Below are positions 9,045 through 17,747 of a stretch of 64,000 nucleotides of DNA, piece after piece; position 1 is the stretch's first letter; each line of letters starts with the position of its first letter. The notes under the pieces were generated by a model. It did not search any database, had not been told where the DNA came from, and worked only from the letters and a program-made list of their open reading frames with translations. The translations under genes were made by a program, and so were the position numbers. This DNA is from Flagellimonas chongwuensis (lineage in GTDB: Bacteria; Bacteroidota; Bacteroidia; Flavobacteriales; Flavobacteriaceae), in contig NZ_WYET01000004.1 of assembly GCF_013376415.1 (NCBI RefSeq), positions 186,001 through 250,000 on the forward strand, read 5' to 3'.

Positions 9045-9052
9045 TATTTTTG
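9045..9052 (+). promoter_or_regulatory. -7 promoter box (TATTTTTG)
   Basis: An exact match to the Bacteroidota -7 consensus TAnnTTTG, 22 bases before the ATG at 9075, giving a predicted leader of about 15 bases. No convincing -33 TTG is present. Confidence 0.5.
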
Positions 9053-9074
9053 GTTTTATATCAAAGATGACAAT

Positions 9075-10025
9075 ATGAGTGCGATTCCAAGTGTGGACCT
9101 GAACGACTTTGTTTCGGGCGATGCAAAAAGAAAAGAAAAATTTGTCAATGAAATAGGTGCCGCCTTTGAAGATATTGGCTTTGTGGCACTGAGCGGACAT
9201 TTTTTGTCTGATGAATTGGTGGGTGACCTTTATAGTGAGATTAAAAAGTTCTTCAACCTTCCGCAAGAGGTGAAAGATAAATACGAAATTGAAGGTATAG
9301 GTGGCCAAAGGGGATATACTTCCTTTGGAAAAGAACATGCCAAAGGAAAAAAGGAAGGCGACCTAAAAGAGTTTTGGCATTTTGGCCAATATGTGGAGGA
9401 CAATCCAAAATTGCAGGCCGAATACCCGGATAATGTTACCGTTGATGAGCTCCCTGACTTTAATCGCGTTGGAGAAGAAACCTATAAAATGTTGGAGAAA
9501 ACCGCTAAATATGTGCTACGGGCCCTGGCATTGCATCTAAACCTTGAAGAAACCTATTTTGATGATTATATCAAAAATGGAAATTCCATTTTAAGGCCCA
9601 TCCACTATCCGCCCATTACCGAAGAGCCAAAAAACGCAGTGAGAGCCGCTGCCCATGGCGATATCAATTTGATTACATTGCTTATGGGGGCCCACGGTAA
9701 AGGACTTCAAGTAAAAGACCACCAAGGTAATTGGGTGGACGCCATTGCCCAACCCGATCAATTAATGATCAATGTCGGCGATATGTTGTCCCGCTTGTCC
9801 AATAACAAGTTAAAGTCGACCATTCACCAAGTAGTGAACCCGCCAAAAGAGCTATGGGGAACATCTCGCTATTCCATTCCCTTCTTTATGCACCCGGTAA
9901 GCGATATGCCATTGAATTGCCTTGAAAACTGTATCGATGAGGACAATCCCAAGGCATTTGAGGATATTACCGCGGGAGAATACCTGCATGAAAGACTTAT
10001 TGAGCTAGGGCTTGTAAAAAAATAA
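9075..10025 (+). CDS. Isopenicillin N synthase-family 2-oxoglutarate/Fe(II) oxygenase
   Basis: 316 aa, normal length for the family. The N-terminal DIOX_N part (about 4-120) begins IPSVDLNDF. The C-terminal jelly-roll domain carries the iron ligands H194-x-D196 (AHGDINLITLL) and H251 (STIHQVV), plus the R265-x-S267 (RYS) pair that binds the co-substrate carboxylate. All catalytic residues are present, so it should be an active oxygenase, but the substrate cannot be inferred. It is followed after 2 bases by the SUI1 gene, so the two are probably co-transcribed. Confidence 0.9.
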   Translation: MSAIPSVDLNDFVSGDAKRKEKFVNEIGAAFEDIGFVALSGHFLSDELVGDLYSEIKKFFNLPQEVKDKYEIEGIGGQRGYTSFGKEHAKGKKEGDLKEFWHFGQYVEDNPKLQAEYPDNVTVDELPDFNRVGEETYKMLEKTAKYVLRALALHLNLEETYFDDYIKNGNSILRPIHYPPITEEPKNAVRAAAHGDINLITLLMGAHGKGLQVKDHQGNWVDAIAQPDQLMINVGDMLSRLSNNKLKSTIHQVVNPPKELWGTSRYSIPFFMHPVSDMPLNCLENCIDEDNPKAFEDITAGEYLHERLIELGLVKK

Positions 10026-10027
10026 AG

Positions 10028-10357
10028 ATGGACTTAAAAGACCAACTTAAAAACCTGTTCCCGGACCATGAACCGGAAGATGAGCCTGACAATGAAGGAA
10101 AAGAACCGTCTTACTGGTTACAGGACGACCCCATTATATGCAAATACGAAAAGCGAAAAGGCAAACCTGTTACTATAATTGAAGGATACAACGGCGCAGA
10201 CAGTGACTTCAAAAAACTGGCCAAAGATTTAAAGACACTCTTGGGTGTCGGGGGCAGTTTTAAGAACGAAGCCATCATTATTCAGGGAGATTATCGCGAT
10301 AAAATCATGGATTTCCTAAAGGAAAATGGATTTTCCGTAAAGCGTGTTGGTGGATAA
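10028..10357 (+). CDS. SUI1/eIF1-family translation factor (YciH-like)
   Basis: 109 aa. An acidic N-terminal 40 residues precede a SUI1 domain (about 45-109). Recognisable blocks are RKGKPVTIIEGYNGADSDFK, LAKDLKTLLGVGGSFKNEAI and IIIQGDYRDKIMDFLKENGF. Bacterial SUI1 proteins resemble eIF1 and can influence start-codon selection on the ribosome. That may matter in this genome, where TTG starts are frequent and leaders lack clear Shine-Dalgarno sites, but this link is speculation. It starts 2 bases after the oxygenase stop. Confidence 0.93.
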   Translation: MDLKDQLKNLFPDHEPEDEPDNEGKEPSYWLQDDPIICKYEKRKGKPVTIIEGYNGADSDFKKLAKDLKTLLGVGGSFKNEAIIIQGDYRDKIMDFLKENGFSVKRVGG

Positions 10358-10500
10358 TATAAAATTTAACAAAAAATCGATTCTGTTTTTAATTGATGTT
10401 AAAAACTTGATGTTTAAAGCAATGTTTAGTGAAAAAATTTTTGTGTTCCTGCTTTAAACCGTACTTTTATTATTCCTAACCAACGAAAACTGAGCTGAAA

Positions 10501-11433
10501 ATGAAATCACTGTTGCACATAACCAACGGGGACAGTTTCACGTCCAGATTACAATCTTTGCAATTAAAAGGAGACGTAATTACATGGAGAGAAATGCTTT
10601 GCGAAGGCAAAACTCTCTCTTCCGTGGGAAGCGAATCTTTTTGGAAAACAAGGTTCGAGTTCCTTAACAAGAACTACAAAGTATCCAAATCTTGGTTCAT
10701 TGAAAAAACCCTGAAAGAGTATAGGTCCCTTTGTAACCACAAACAGCAGGACCAGATAGTGCTATGGTTTGAATATGACCTATTTTGCCAAATAAATATG
10801 CTGGCCGTACTTAGCTGGTTAAAAACCCACAGAAGACATGCCGAAATTTATTTGGTATGTAGTGGCAAAGTTGAAGGCTCCAATAAGCTTTATGGCCTAA
10901 ACGAGCTCAACGACGAAAAACTTCTTGAGCTTTACGACAATAAAAAAGTCCTTTCACAGGACGATATTGAATACGCGGATTACATCTGGCAGTTATATTG
11001 CAGTGACAATCCCATTCGTTTGGAAAACCAGATTGCCAATAACGATTTCCAGTTCGAATATCTTTCGGATGCACTCAAAACCCATTTGAAGCGCTACCCT
11101 ACCATTAAAAATGGTCTTAACGACTTGGAGAACCATATTTTGGAAGTAGCCAAAGAAGAAAAGCCACAATCCAGAAATGAGCTTATGGGCAAACTATTGA
11201 CCAATCAAGGTTATTATGGTTTTGGCGATACGCAATATGACCGAATGATTTCGTCCCTAAAACCTTTGTTCAGTTCTTTTGACCCGGTCAAACTGACCAA
11301 AAAAGGGTTGCATGTGCTAAAGCAAGAAGCTAACTATTATTCAGAACTACGTGATAGTCAAATGTATCTGGGAGGTTCCTTAAAGTATAACTTTTTATAC
11401 AATACGGATACCGAACGAATTCTGAAATTGTAA
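10501..11433 (+). CDS. DUF1835 domain-containing protein
   Basis: 310 aa, soluble. The N-terminus MKSLLHITNGDSFTSRLQSL followed by GDVITWREMLCEGKT is the DUF1835 hallmark, and the centre has IVLWFEYDLFCQINMLAVLS. A C-terminal region (about 200-310) looks like the usual helical companion domain, ending with an HTH-like stretch (SRNELMGKLLTNQGYYGFG; LTKKGLHVLKQ). The function is unknown. It starts about 140 bases after SUI1 and is followed after 3 bases by the nucleoside phosphorylase, so these two are likely an operon. Confidence 0.8.
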   Translation: MKSLLHITNGDSFTSRLQSLQLKGDVITWREMLCEGKTLSSVGSESFWKTRFEFLNKNYKVSKSWFIEKTLKEYRSLCNHKQQDQIVLWFEYDLFCQINMLAVLSWLKTHRRHAEIYLVCSGKVEGSNKLYGLNELNDEKLLELYDNKKVLSQDDIEYADYIWQLYCSDNPIRLENQIANNDFQFEYLSDALKTHLKRYPTIKNGLNDLENHILEVAKEEKPQSRNELMGKLLTNQGYYGFGDTQYDRMISSLKPLFSSFDPVKLTKKGLHVLKQEANYYSELRDSQMYLGGSLKYNFLYNTDTERILKL

Positions 11434-11436
11434 TAC

Positions 11437-12324
11437 ATGAAAGCCTCTTTGAGCAATTCAGAGCTTATTCTGAATGCTGATGGGAGCATTTACCATCTCA
11501 ACCTTCTTCCAGAAGATCTTGCCAATAGTATTATAACTGTAGGTGACCCAGAACGTGTTTCCGAAGTTTCCAAACACTTTGATTCTATTGAATTAAAGAA
11601 AGGGAAACGCGAATTTGTCACCCATACAGGTACATATGCCCATAAACGAATAACAGTTATCTCAACAGGCATCGGAACGGACAATATCGACATTGTTTTT
11701 AATGAATTGGACGCCCTTGCCAACATCGATTTTGTTTCCCGAGAAATTAAATTCAAAAAAAAACAGCTCAGTTTTATACGGATTGGTACATCCGGTTCCA
11801 TACAACCAGATATTCCCGTTGATTCGTTTTTGATCAGCAGTTCTGGAATAGGTTTTGACAACTTACTCCATTTTTATGAGCATGGGCATATAAAGAACCA
11901 TGAACTCGAATCCGCCCTTACATCCTATTTGGGTTGGGCAGACCACAATATACATCCCTACTTTGTCGATTTTGACGAATCATTAGCTAAAATTTTTGAA
12001 TCAAATCGTATACGATACGGTGTAACCGTAACAAATTCAGGTTTTTATGGGCCACAAGGAAGGACATTGAGATTAGCGCCATCCATTCAAGATTTTAACG
12101 ACAAATTAGCCGGGTTTTCCCATAAAAATACAAGGATAACAAATCTGGAAATGGAAACCGCAGGTATTTATGGTCTTGCCAAACTCCTTGGACATCGAGC
12201 GGTTTCGCTCAATGCGATATTGGCGAACAGGGCCACCGGAGAGTTTTCCAAGCAAGGACATAAAACCGTCGAAGAACTCATCAAGTACACTTTAAGCGCT
12301 ATCGCAAATAGTGACCTGACATAA
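11437..12324 (+). CDS. Nucleoside phosphorylase (uridine phosphorylase-like)
   Basis: 295 aa. This is a PNP/UDP phosphorylase-1 fold with VGDPERVSEVSKHF, ISTGIGTDNIDIVFNELD, IRIGTSGSIQPDIPVDS and LEMETAGIYGLAKLLGHRA; the EMETA block is the ribose-binding signature. Such enzymes split nucleosides with phosphate to base and ribose-1-phosphate for salvage. Differences from Escherichia coli Udp (insertions around FKKKQLSF) leave uridine versus other nucleosides open. It is cytoplasmic and starts 3 bases after the DUF1835 stop. Confidence 0.85.
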   Translation: MKASLSNSELILNADGSIYHLNLLPEDLANSIITVGDPERVSEVSKHFDSIELKKGKREFVTHTGTYAHKRITVISTGIGTDNIDIVFNELDALANIDFVSREIKFKKKQLSFIRIGTSGSIQPDIPVDSFLISSSGIGFDNLLHFYEHGHIKNHELESALTSYLGWADHNIHPYFVDFDESLAKIFESNRIRYGVTVTNSGFYGPQGRTLRLAPSIQDFNDKLAGFSHKNTRITNLEMETAGIYGLAKLLGHRAVSLNAILANRATGEFSKQGHKTVEELIKYTLSAIANSDLT

Positions 12325-12396
12325 TTTTACGCTACTTTTTTTTGATGGATACCGAACGGAATCATAATTTTAATACCACAAAGCAACAAGTCCCCT

Positions 12397-13245
12397 ATGA
12401 AAACGGTAAAAATAATTGGTGTCCCAGAACATTTTAACCTCCCTTGGCATCTGGCCATGGAAGATGGTGCTTTTGAAGACAGGGGCATTCAATTGGAATG
12501 GACCGATGTTCCAGAAGGAACCGGTAAAATGACACAAATGCTACAAGATGGAGAAGCGGATATGGGCATTATTCTTACCGAAGGCATTATCAAAAGCATA
12601 TCGCAGGGAAATTCTAGTAAAATTGTTCAGGGATTCATTTCCTCTCCGTTGCTTTGGGGCATTCATGTGGACGCTAACAGTAGCCGCACATCTATTTCCG
12701 ACCTTAGGGATGATAAAGTAGCCATTAGCCGAATGGGAAGTGGAAGCCACTTAATGGCCTACGTTAATGCGCAAAACCAAGGGTGGGACACGGAAAAACT
12801 GGAATTTGAGATCATCAACAATTTGGATGGCGCCATCGAAAGTCTAACTGGCGGTTCCGGCGCCTATTTTATGTGGGAGCATTTCACTACTAAACCTTTG
12901 GTCGACAACGGTACTTTTAAAAGAGTGGGCGACTGCCCTACCCCTTGGCCTTGTTTTGTGATTACTGCTTCAGACTCATTTATTCAGGATAACGAAGGCG
13001 TGCTCAAACATGTTTTGGAGGTTATCAACACTTATACATCGGAATTCAAACAAATTCCAAGTATTGACAGAACCCTGTCCAACAGATATGAGCAAAAACT
13101 GGAGGACATAAAAGCATGGTTATCCAAAACAACTTGGGGACAGGAACAACTTTCCTCAGCAACCGTGAACGAAGTCCAATCGAGATTGCACGACCTTAAC
13201 TTAGTCGATGAAGTCAAGTCTATTGAAACCTTTCTTTGGAAATAA
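12397..13245 (+). CDS. NMT1/THI5-like substrate-binding protein without signal peptide
   Basis: 282 aa with the two-lobe periplasmic-binding fold of the NMT1/SsuA type: IIGVPEHFNLPWHLAMEDGA, EGTGKMTQMLQDGEADMGII, and ISDLRDDKVAISRMGSGSHL. It starts directly at MKTVKIIGVPEH, and no signal peptide or lipobox is present or can be added upstream. No permease or ATPase gene is adjacent. It therefore probably works in the cytoplasm as a small-molecule binding or biosynthetic protein (THI5-type proteins make the thiamine pyrimidine; no Cys-rich THI5 signature is seen here). The role is undetermined. Confidence 0.75.
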   Translation: MKTVKIIGVPEHFNLPWHLAMEDGAFEDRGIQLEWTDVPEGTGKMTQMLQDGEADMGIILTEGIIKSISQGNSSKIVQGFISSPLLWGIHVDANSSRTSISDLRDDKVAISRMGSGSHLMAYVNAQNQGWDTEKLEFEIINNLDGAIESLTGGSGAYFMWEHFTTKPLVDNGTFKRVGDCPTPWPCFVITASDSFIQDNEGVLKHVLEVINTYTSEFKQIPSIDRTLSNRYEQKLEDIKAWLSKTTWGQEQLSSATVNEVQSRLHDLNLVDEVKSIETFLWK

Positions 13246-13296
13246 ACCAAAGTCCGCGAATCAAAAAAATCCAATAATCCAACATTCGAATTCAAC

Positions 13297-13962
13297 CTAC
13301 CAGTCAATAGCCTCTTTACCCATGCGGTTCAACAAATCATTTGTTTTGCTGAAATGCTGATTGCCAAACCACAGTCCTCTATTGGCACTCAAGGGCGAAG
13401 GATGCCCAGAGGTAAGAATATGGTGCTTGGTTTTATCAATCAAAGATGATTTTTTTTTGGCGAATCCGCCCCAAAGCAGAAAAACCACACCTTCCAATTC
13501 GTTGGAAACTGTTTGGATCACCGCATCCGTAAATTGCTCCCAACCCTTTTTCTGATGGCTTCCGGCCTGATGTGCCCGAACCGTCAGCGTCGCGTTCAAC
13601 AAGAGTACGCCTTGGTCGGCCCAACGCTCAAGATTACCGCTTTTAGGGTAAGGCTTTTCAACATCCGTTTTAATTTCTTTAAAAATATTGACCAAGGATG
13701 GTGGATGTGGAATCCCATCTTTTACGGAAAAGCACAATCCGTTGGCCTGGTTTGGGCCGTGGTACGGGTCTTGTCCAATAATTACCACTTTGGTTTCTTG
13801 AAAAGGGCAATGGTCGAACGCCGAAAAAATATCCGTTCCTTTGGGATAGCAGGTATGTTGTTGATATTCCTGCTTCACAAAAGCGGCTAATTGTTGGAAA
13901 TAGGGTTTTTCAAATTCGTCAGATAATTGCGTTTTCCAACTGGGTTCAATGTTTACCTCCAT
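13297..13962 (-). CDS. ung: Uracil-DNA glycosylase (family 1)
   Basis: 221 aa, full length. The catalytic water-activating motif GQDPYHGPNQANGLCFSV, the stacking segment LLLNATLTVRAHQAGSH, LLWGGFAKKK and the minor-groove loop HPSPLSANRG are all intact. It removes uracil from DNA as the first step of base excision repair. It is convergent with the NMT1-like gene and divergent from mutS2; the 122-base divergent region holds a -7 box for each gene. Confidence 0.98.
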   Translation of the reverse strand: MEVNIEPSWKTQLSDEFEKPYFQQLAAFVKQEYQQHTCYPKGTDIFSAFDHCPFQETKVVIIGQDPYHGPNQANGLCFSVKDGIPHPPSLVNIFKEIKTDVEKPYPKSGNLERWADQGVLLLNATLTVRAHQAGSHQKKGWEQFTDAVIQTVSNELEGVVFLLWGGFAKKKSSLIDKTKHHILTSGHPSPLSANRGLWFGNQHFSKTNDLLNRMGKEAIDW

Positions 13963-13995
13963 ATGATGGTTTTGATGGGAATTTCAAGTTTCACC

Positions 13996-14003
13996 CAAAA
14001 GTA
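13996..14003 (-). promoter_or_regulatory. -7 promoter box for ung
   Basis: The minus strand reads TACTTTTG, an exact TAnnTTTG match, 34 bases before the ung ATG at 13962. No clear -33 element. Confidence 0.4.
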
Positions 14004-14058
14004 CATAATGCAGACAGTTTTTACTAGACAGCACATCTGCTAAAAGACTTCAAAATCC

Positions 14059-14066
14059 TATATTTG
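14059..14066 (+). promoter_or_regulatory. -7 promoter box for mutS2
   Basis: TATATTTG, an exact TAnnTTTG match, 18 bases before the mutS2 ATG at 14085. The predicted leader is short, about 11 bases. Confidence 0.5.
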
Positions 14067-14084
14067 CCCTGCTAGTCGAAAAAG

Positions 14085-16256
14085 ATGCGAAACATTCACC
14101 CCAAAACACTTCAAGACCTAGAGTTTCCAACCGTATTGACGCAGATTGCTGCACGATGCAATACGGCGCTGGGAAAGGAAAAGGCATTGACCATTCAGCC
14201 ATACCGCCACAAAGATGAATTGATGGGTGTTTTGGGACAGACTTCGGAGTATCTGGCTTCGTTTTCCAACGATAACCGTATTCCCAATCACGGTTTCGAC
14301 CACATCAATAGTGAACTCGGACTGCTCAAGATTGACAACAGCACCTTGGAGATTAGCGGTTTTCGAAAAATTGGCGGGATTTGCAAAACGGTTGCCATTC
14401 ATCATAAATTCTTCAAAAAGTTTAAGGAGTATTATCCCTTACTTTTTATTAAAGTGGATGCTTTGGAGCTACATCCTGAAATTCCCGATGCCATTGATGA
14501 TGTTATCGATAAGTTTGGGGAAATCAAGGATTCCGCGTCAGATGAACTTCGGTACATCAGGAGTCAAATCAATGAGGTGCGTAGCAAGATAAACCAAAGT
14601 TTTAGTGCTGCATTGGGGCGTTATCAATCGTCCGACTTTTTGGATGAAATCCGTGAATCCGTGGTTGAAAACCGCCGGGTTTTGGCCGTTAAGGCCATGC
14701 ACCGCAAAAAAGTGAAGGGTACCGTGATGGGCACCTCCAAAACAGGGAGTATCGTTTACATTGTGCCGGAAACTACGCTGGCCTACACCAGGGAGTTGAG
14801 CAATTTGGAGTTTGATGAGAAAGAAGAGGTACAACGTATCCTGAACAAGTTGACGGACGAAATCCGTCCATACTTGGAAGTGTTGAAATCGTATCAAACG
14901 TATTTGGCCGAAACCGATATTACGGCTGCAAAGGCACGTTATGCCAACGATATGAACGGCATATTACCGGAAATCAATGATGAGCGTGAAATGTTTCTCC
15001 GCGATGCCTTTCATCCACTACTCTATTTATCCAACAAGCGGAAGAACGAAAAAACGTGGCCACAGACCATAAAACTGTATCGGGAGAATCGAATTATTGT
15101 GATTTCGGGACCCAATGCAGGGGGTAAAAGTATCACGTTAAAGACCATTGGACTGCTTCAAGTAATGCTTCAAAGTGGTATGTTGATTCCTGTGCACGAG
15201 CGCAGTTCAGTTTGCTTTTTTGATAAGATTTTGACGGACATCGGAGATAATCAATCTATTGAAAATCATTTAAGTACATATAGTTATCGATTAAAGAACA
15301 TGAACCACTTTCTTAAAAAGTGCAACGACAAAACATTGTTCTTAATTGATGAATTTGGAACGGGAAGCGACCCGGAATTGGGCGGTGCCCTGGCCGAAGC
15401 TTTCTTGGAAGTCTTCTACGAGCGTGAAGCTTATGGGGTCATCACAACGCACTATGCCAATTTGAAGGCTTTGGCCAACGAATTGCCGCATGCCACCAAC
15501 GCCAACATGTTGTTCAATTCCAAAACACTGGAACCCACCTTTCAATTGGTGTTGGGCGAAGCGGGAAGTTCCTTTACGTTTGAGGTCGCCCAAAAGAACG
15601 GTATCCCCTACTCCTTAATCAATAAGGCCAAGAAAAAGATTGAACGTGGAAAGGTCCGTTTTGACGCCACCATCGCCAAGCTGCAGAAAGAGCGCAGCAA
15701 AATGGAAGAGACCGGTTCCAAACTTAAAGAGGAGGAAAATAAGGCCCGTGAGGAAAATGAACGTTTGGAGCAGCTGAATTCCAAGATCAAATCCAAACTA
15801 GAGAGCTACCAAGAGATGTACGACCACAACCAACGTATGATCCAATTGGGCAACAAGGTGAACACCGCTGCGGAAAAATACTTTATGGACAAGAAAAAGC
15901 GTCCGTTGATCTCCGAAATGCTGCGTATTGTGGAAACCGAGAACAGTAAGCGCAAAAAGACCACTGCCAAAAAGGCCAAGGCCAAACAGGAAGAAAAGAA
16001 ACAGGTGGCCGAAGAGCTGGAGCAAAAAATCAAAAAGGTACGGGTCGAGAAGAAAATCCAGAAGAAAAAGGAAATCCAGGCCGAGAAGAACAAACCCAGA
16101 CCTGTTTTTAAGATTGGTGACCGTGTCCGTTTGATGGATGGTAAGGCCGTGGGCAGCATTGATACGCTGGAAAAGGGCAAAGCGGTGGTCAACTATGGTA
16201 TGTTTACTACCAACGTGAGCGTGGACCAATTGGAACTGGTGGAAGCAAAAAAGTAA
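14085..16256 (+). CDS. mutS2: MutS2-family ATPase without Smr domain
   Basis: 723 aa. It begins with the MutS2 core (THPKTLQDLEF-like, TALGKEKAL) and helical levers, then an ABC ATPase with Walker A GPNAGGKSITLK (about 344-355) and Walker B FLIDEFGTGSDPELGGALAE. A long basic coiled coil (about 515-690) follows, then a KOW-like end domain FKIGDRVRLMDGKAVGSID. The Smr endonuclease domain that closes Bacillus-type MutS2 is missing: the protein stops right after the KOW-like part, and no Smr-like frame follows. MutS2 acts on branched DNA or on collided ribosomes; without Smr this copy probably has no hydrolytic cleavage of its own. A REP-like element begins 7 bases after the stop. Confidence 0.92.
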   Translation: MRNIHPKTLQDLEFPTVLTQIAARCNTALGKEKALTIQPYRHKDELMGVLGQTSEYLASFSNDNRIPNHGFDHINSELGLLKIDNSTLEISGFRKIGGICKTVAIHHKFFKKFKEYYPLLFIKVDALELHPEIPDAIDDVIDKFGEIKDSASDELRYIRSQINEVRSKINQSFSAALGRYQSSDFLDEIRESVVENRRVLAVKAMHRKKVKGTVMGTSKTGSIVYIVPETTLAYTRELSNLEFDEKEEVQRILNKLTDEIRPYLEVLKSYQTYLAETDITAAKARYANDMNGILPEINDEREMFLRDAFHPLLYLSNKRKNEKTWPQTIKLYRENRIIVISGPNAGGKSITLKTIGLLQVMLQSGMLIPVHERSSVCFFDKILTDIGDNQSIENHLSTYSYRLKNMNHFLKKCNDKTLFLIDEFGTGSDPELGGALAEAFLEVFYEREAYGVITTHYANLKALANELPHATNANMLFNSKTLEPTFQLVLGEAGSSFTFEVAQKNGIPYSLINKAKKKIERGKVRFDATIAKLQKERSKMEETGSKLKEEENKAREENERLEQLNSKIKSKLESYQEMYDHNQRMIQLGNKVNTAAEKYFMDKKKRPLISEMLRIVETENSKRKKTTAKKAKAKQEEKKQVAEELEQKIKKVRVEKKIQKKKEIQAEKNKPRPVFKIGDRVRLMDGKAVGSIDTLEKGKAVVNYGMFTTNVSVDQLELVEAKK

Positions 16257-16262
16257 TCCGGT

Positions 16263-16345
16263 TGTCATTTCGAAATGAGGAGGGCACCGACGATTGAGAA
16301 ATCTCTTTGCCGTCTTCAGATTTCTCACATGCGTTCGAAATGACA
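16263..16345. repeat. REP-like nested inverted repeat, copy 1
   Basis: The outer arms TGTCATTTCGAA (16263-16274) and TTCGAAATGACA (16334-16345) are perfect complements. The inner arms TGAGAAATCT (16295-16304) and AGATTTCTCA (16318-16327) also pair perfectly. The same arms recur at 20367, 26380 and 47541, marking a dispersed intergenic repeat family. Confidence 0.75.
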
Positions 16346-16500
16346 CGCTGCCATCATTTGTAGTGTTAACAATTCCTCATAAGTCAACCATCCAACCTAT
16401 TGTTTGTTATGGTTTTTTCGGAGAACTTCGTCAGAAGTCGCTAAAGGTCGATAAAATGATGTTTAGCTAAGCCCTTATAGATGACTAAAAAACAAAATCG

Positions 16501-16514
16501 AGGTAAATTTACCT
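16501..16514. promoter_or_regulatory. Upstream palindromic operator
   Basis: AGGTAAATTTACCT is a perfect 14-base palindrome. Its 12-base core GGTAAATTTACC is identical to that of the downstream site, and the two centres are 52 bases apart (about five helical turns). It is a probable binding site for the HTH protein encoded at 16574. Confidence 0.65.
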
Positions 16515-16544
16515 TTTTTAATACTTCTTTATTAATATTTTTAC

Positions 16545-16568
16545 TATTTTTGCGGTAAATTTACCGCA
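16545..16568 (+). promoter_or_regulatory. -7 box with overlapping palindromic operator
   Basis: TATTTTTG (16545-16552) matches TAnnTTTG and lies 21 bases before the ATG at 16574. The 18-base perfect palindrome TGCGGTAAATTTACCGCA (16551-16568) overlaps the box end and the predicted transcription start, so protein bound there should block initiation. Autoregulation by the HTH protein is the natural inference. Confidence 0.65.
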
Positions 16569-16573
16569 GCTAA

Positions 16574-17746
16574 ATGATTGGCAATATATTAGATAGAAGT
16601 TTTAAAACTAACAAAGATCTTGAGAAACTACTTAAAGACAAACTTAAGACAACAGGACTAAGTAAAACTCATTTCGAAAGACTTTCCGGGATTCAAAGAA
16701 AAAGTTTAGATGGCATATTAAAAAAGTCTTCTAAACAAACAGACATATTAAATCTTTTAAAGTTAGGCGAATTTTTAGAATTAAGCTTAGAGGATTTATT
16801 GATTCTTCATTTCAAAGATAGACCAAGAGAAGAAATAAGAGATTTACAAAATTCAATGGATATCACATACATCAACAAAAATTTTGATTTAAAAACACTA
16901 GCAAACCTAGGTTTTATAAACATAGATGATTCTGTAGAAGAATTATCAGAAAGAATATGTGGATTTTTTGAACTCGATTCAATTTACGATTATGAAAAAG
17001 ATTTAAATGATGCTTTATACAGTAGGACAAAAAGGTCTTACAGTGATAAAATGAAAGACTTTTGGATCAAATCTTCTTACAAGTATTTTGAATTAATTGA
17101 CAATCCTAATGAGTATTCCCGAAAAGATTTAGTTGATTTAATACCAAAAATAAAACCTTACACTCAAAATGTTGAAAAAGGACTATTGACAGTTTTTCAA
17201 GCTTTATACAATATTGGAGTTACAGTTGTATTTCAACCATCTTTGCCTAAAACACAAATCCGAGGCGCAACTTTTTATATTAATGACAAACCCTGTATTG
17301 TAATTACTGATTTTAATAAAAATTATGCTACTATATGGTTTGCTCTTATTCACGAACTGAACCACGTTCTGTTTGATTTAGATACAATAGTGAATACAAA
17401 ATTTCATTTATCCGGAGAACCCGATTTATTTCTGCTACAAGAGGATAAAGCAAACGAATTTGCATCAGAATATTTATTGTCTTCTGAGAAAATGAGATAT
17501 ATCGAAAAATTAATAGATAATCCATTAATTGTCAAAAGATTTGCAAAGGAGTGTCAACTACATCCTTGCATTATCTATTCACAATATCAATGGAGACAAT
17601 CGGAATTAGGCAATAATTATTGGGGATATTTTAAAGAATATTTTCCTGATATCAATTTGGCTACTAAAAATCTAAATGTTTCAAATTGGGGCGCTGAGTC
17701 TTTAAGGATTGCTGCAGAAAATATAAGAGAACTTTTAACAGTATAA
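16574..17746 (+). CDS. HTH (XRE-type) plus ImmA/IrrE-type metallopeptidase
   Basis: 390 aa. The N-terminus (about 18-80) is a helix-turn-helix domain (LKTTGLSKTHFERLSGIQRK, then LNLLKLGEFLELSLEDLL). The C-terminal half (about 210-330) is an ImmA/IrrE-like zinc peptidase with the motif HELNH (FALIHELNHVLFDLD) and a downstream glutamate in EDKANEFASEYLL. Proteins of this design bind their own promoter and, in other systems, cleave a repressor or partner. Base composition is very AT-rich compared with mutS2 and the following oxidoreductase, indicating acquired DNA. It is followed after one base by a small gene, so translation is probably coupled. No phage genes are nearby. Confidence 0.82.
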   Translation: MIGNILDRSFKTNKDLEKLLKDKLKTTGLSKTHFERLSGIQRKSLDGILKKSSKQTDILNLLKLGEFLELSLEDLLILHFKDRPREEIRDLQNSMDITYINKNFDLKTLANLGFINIDDSVEELSERICGFFELDSIYDYEKDLNDALYSRTKRSYSDKMKDFWIKSSYKYFELIDNPNEYSRKDLVDLIPKIKPYTQNVEKGLLTVFQALYNIGVTVVFQPSLPKTQIRGATFYINDKPCIVITDFNKNYATIWFALIHELNHVLFDLDTIVNTKFHLSGEPDLFLLQEDKANEFASEYLLSSEKMRYIEKLIDNPLIVKRFAKECQLHPCIIYSQYQWRQSELGNNYWGYFKEYFPDINLATKNLNVSNWGAESLRIAAENIRELLTV

Positions 17747-17747
17747 T

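Noticed and set aside
15798-16346. Long open minus-strand frame opposite the 3' end of mutS2
   Set aside because: It is antisense to the Lys/Glu-rich coiled coil of mutS2 and gives an artificial Leu/Phe-rich sequence with no domain.
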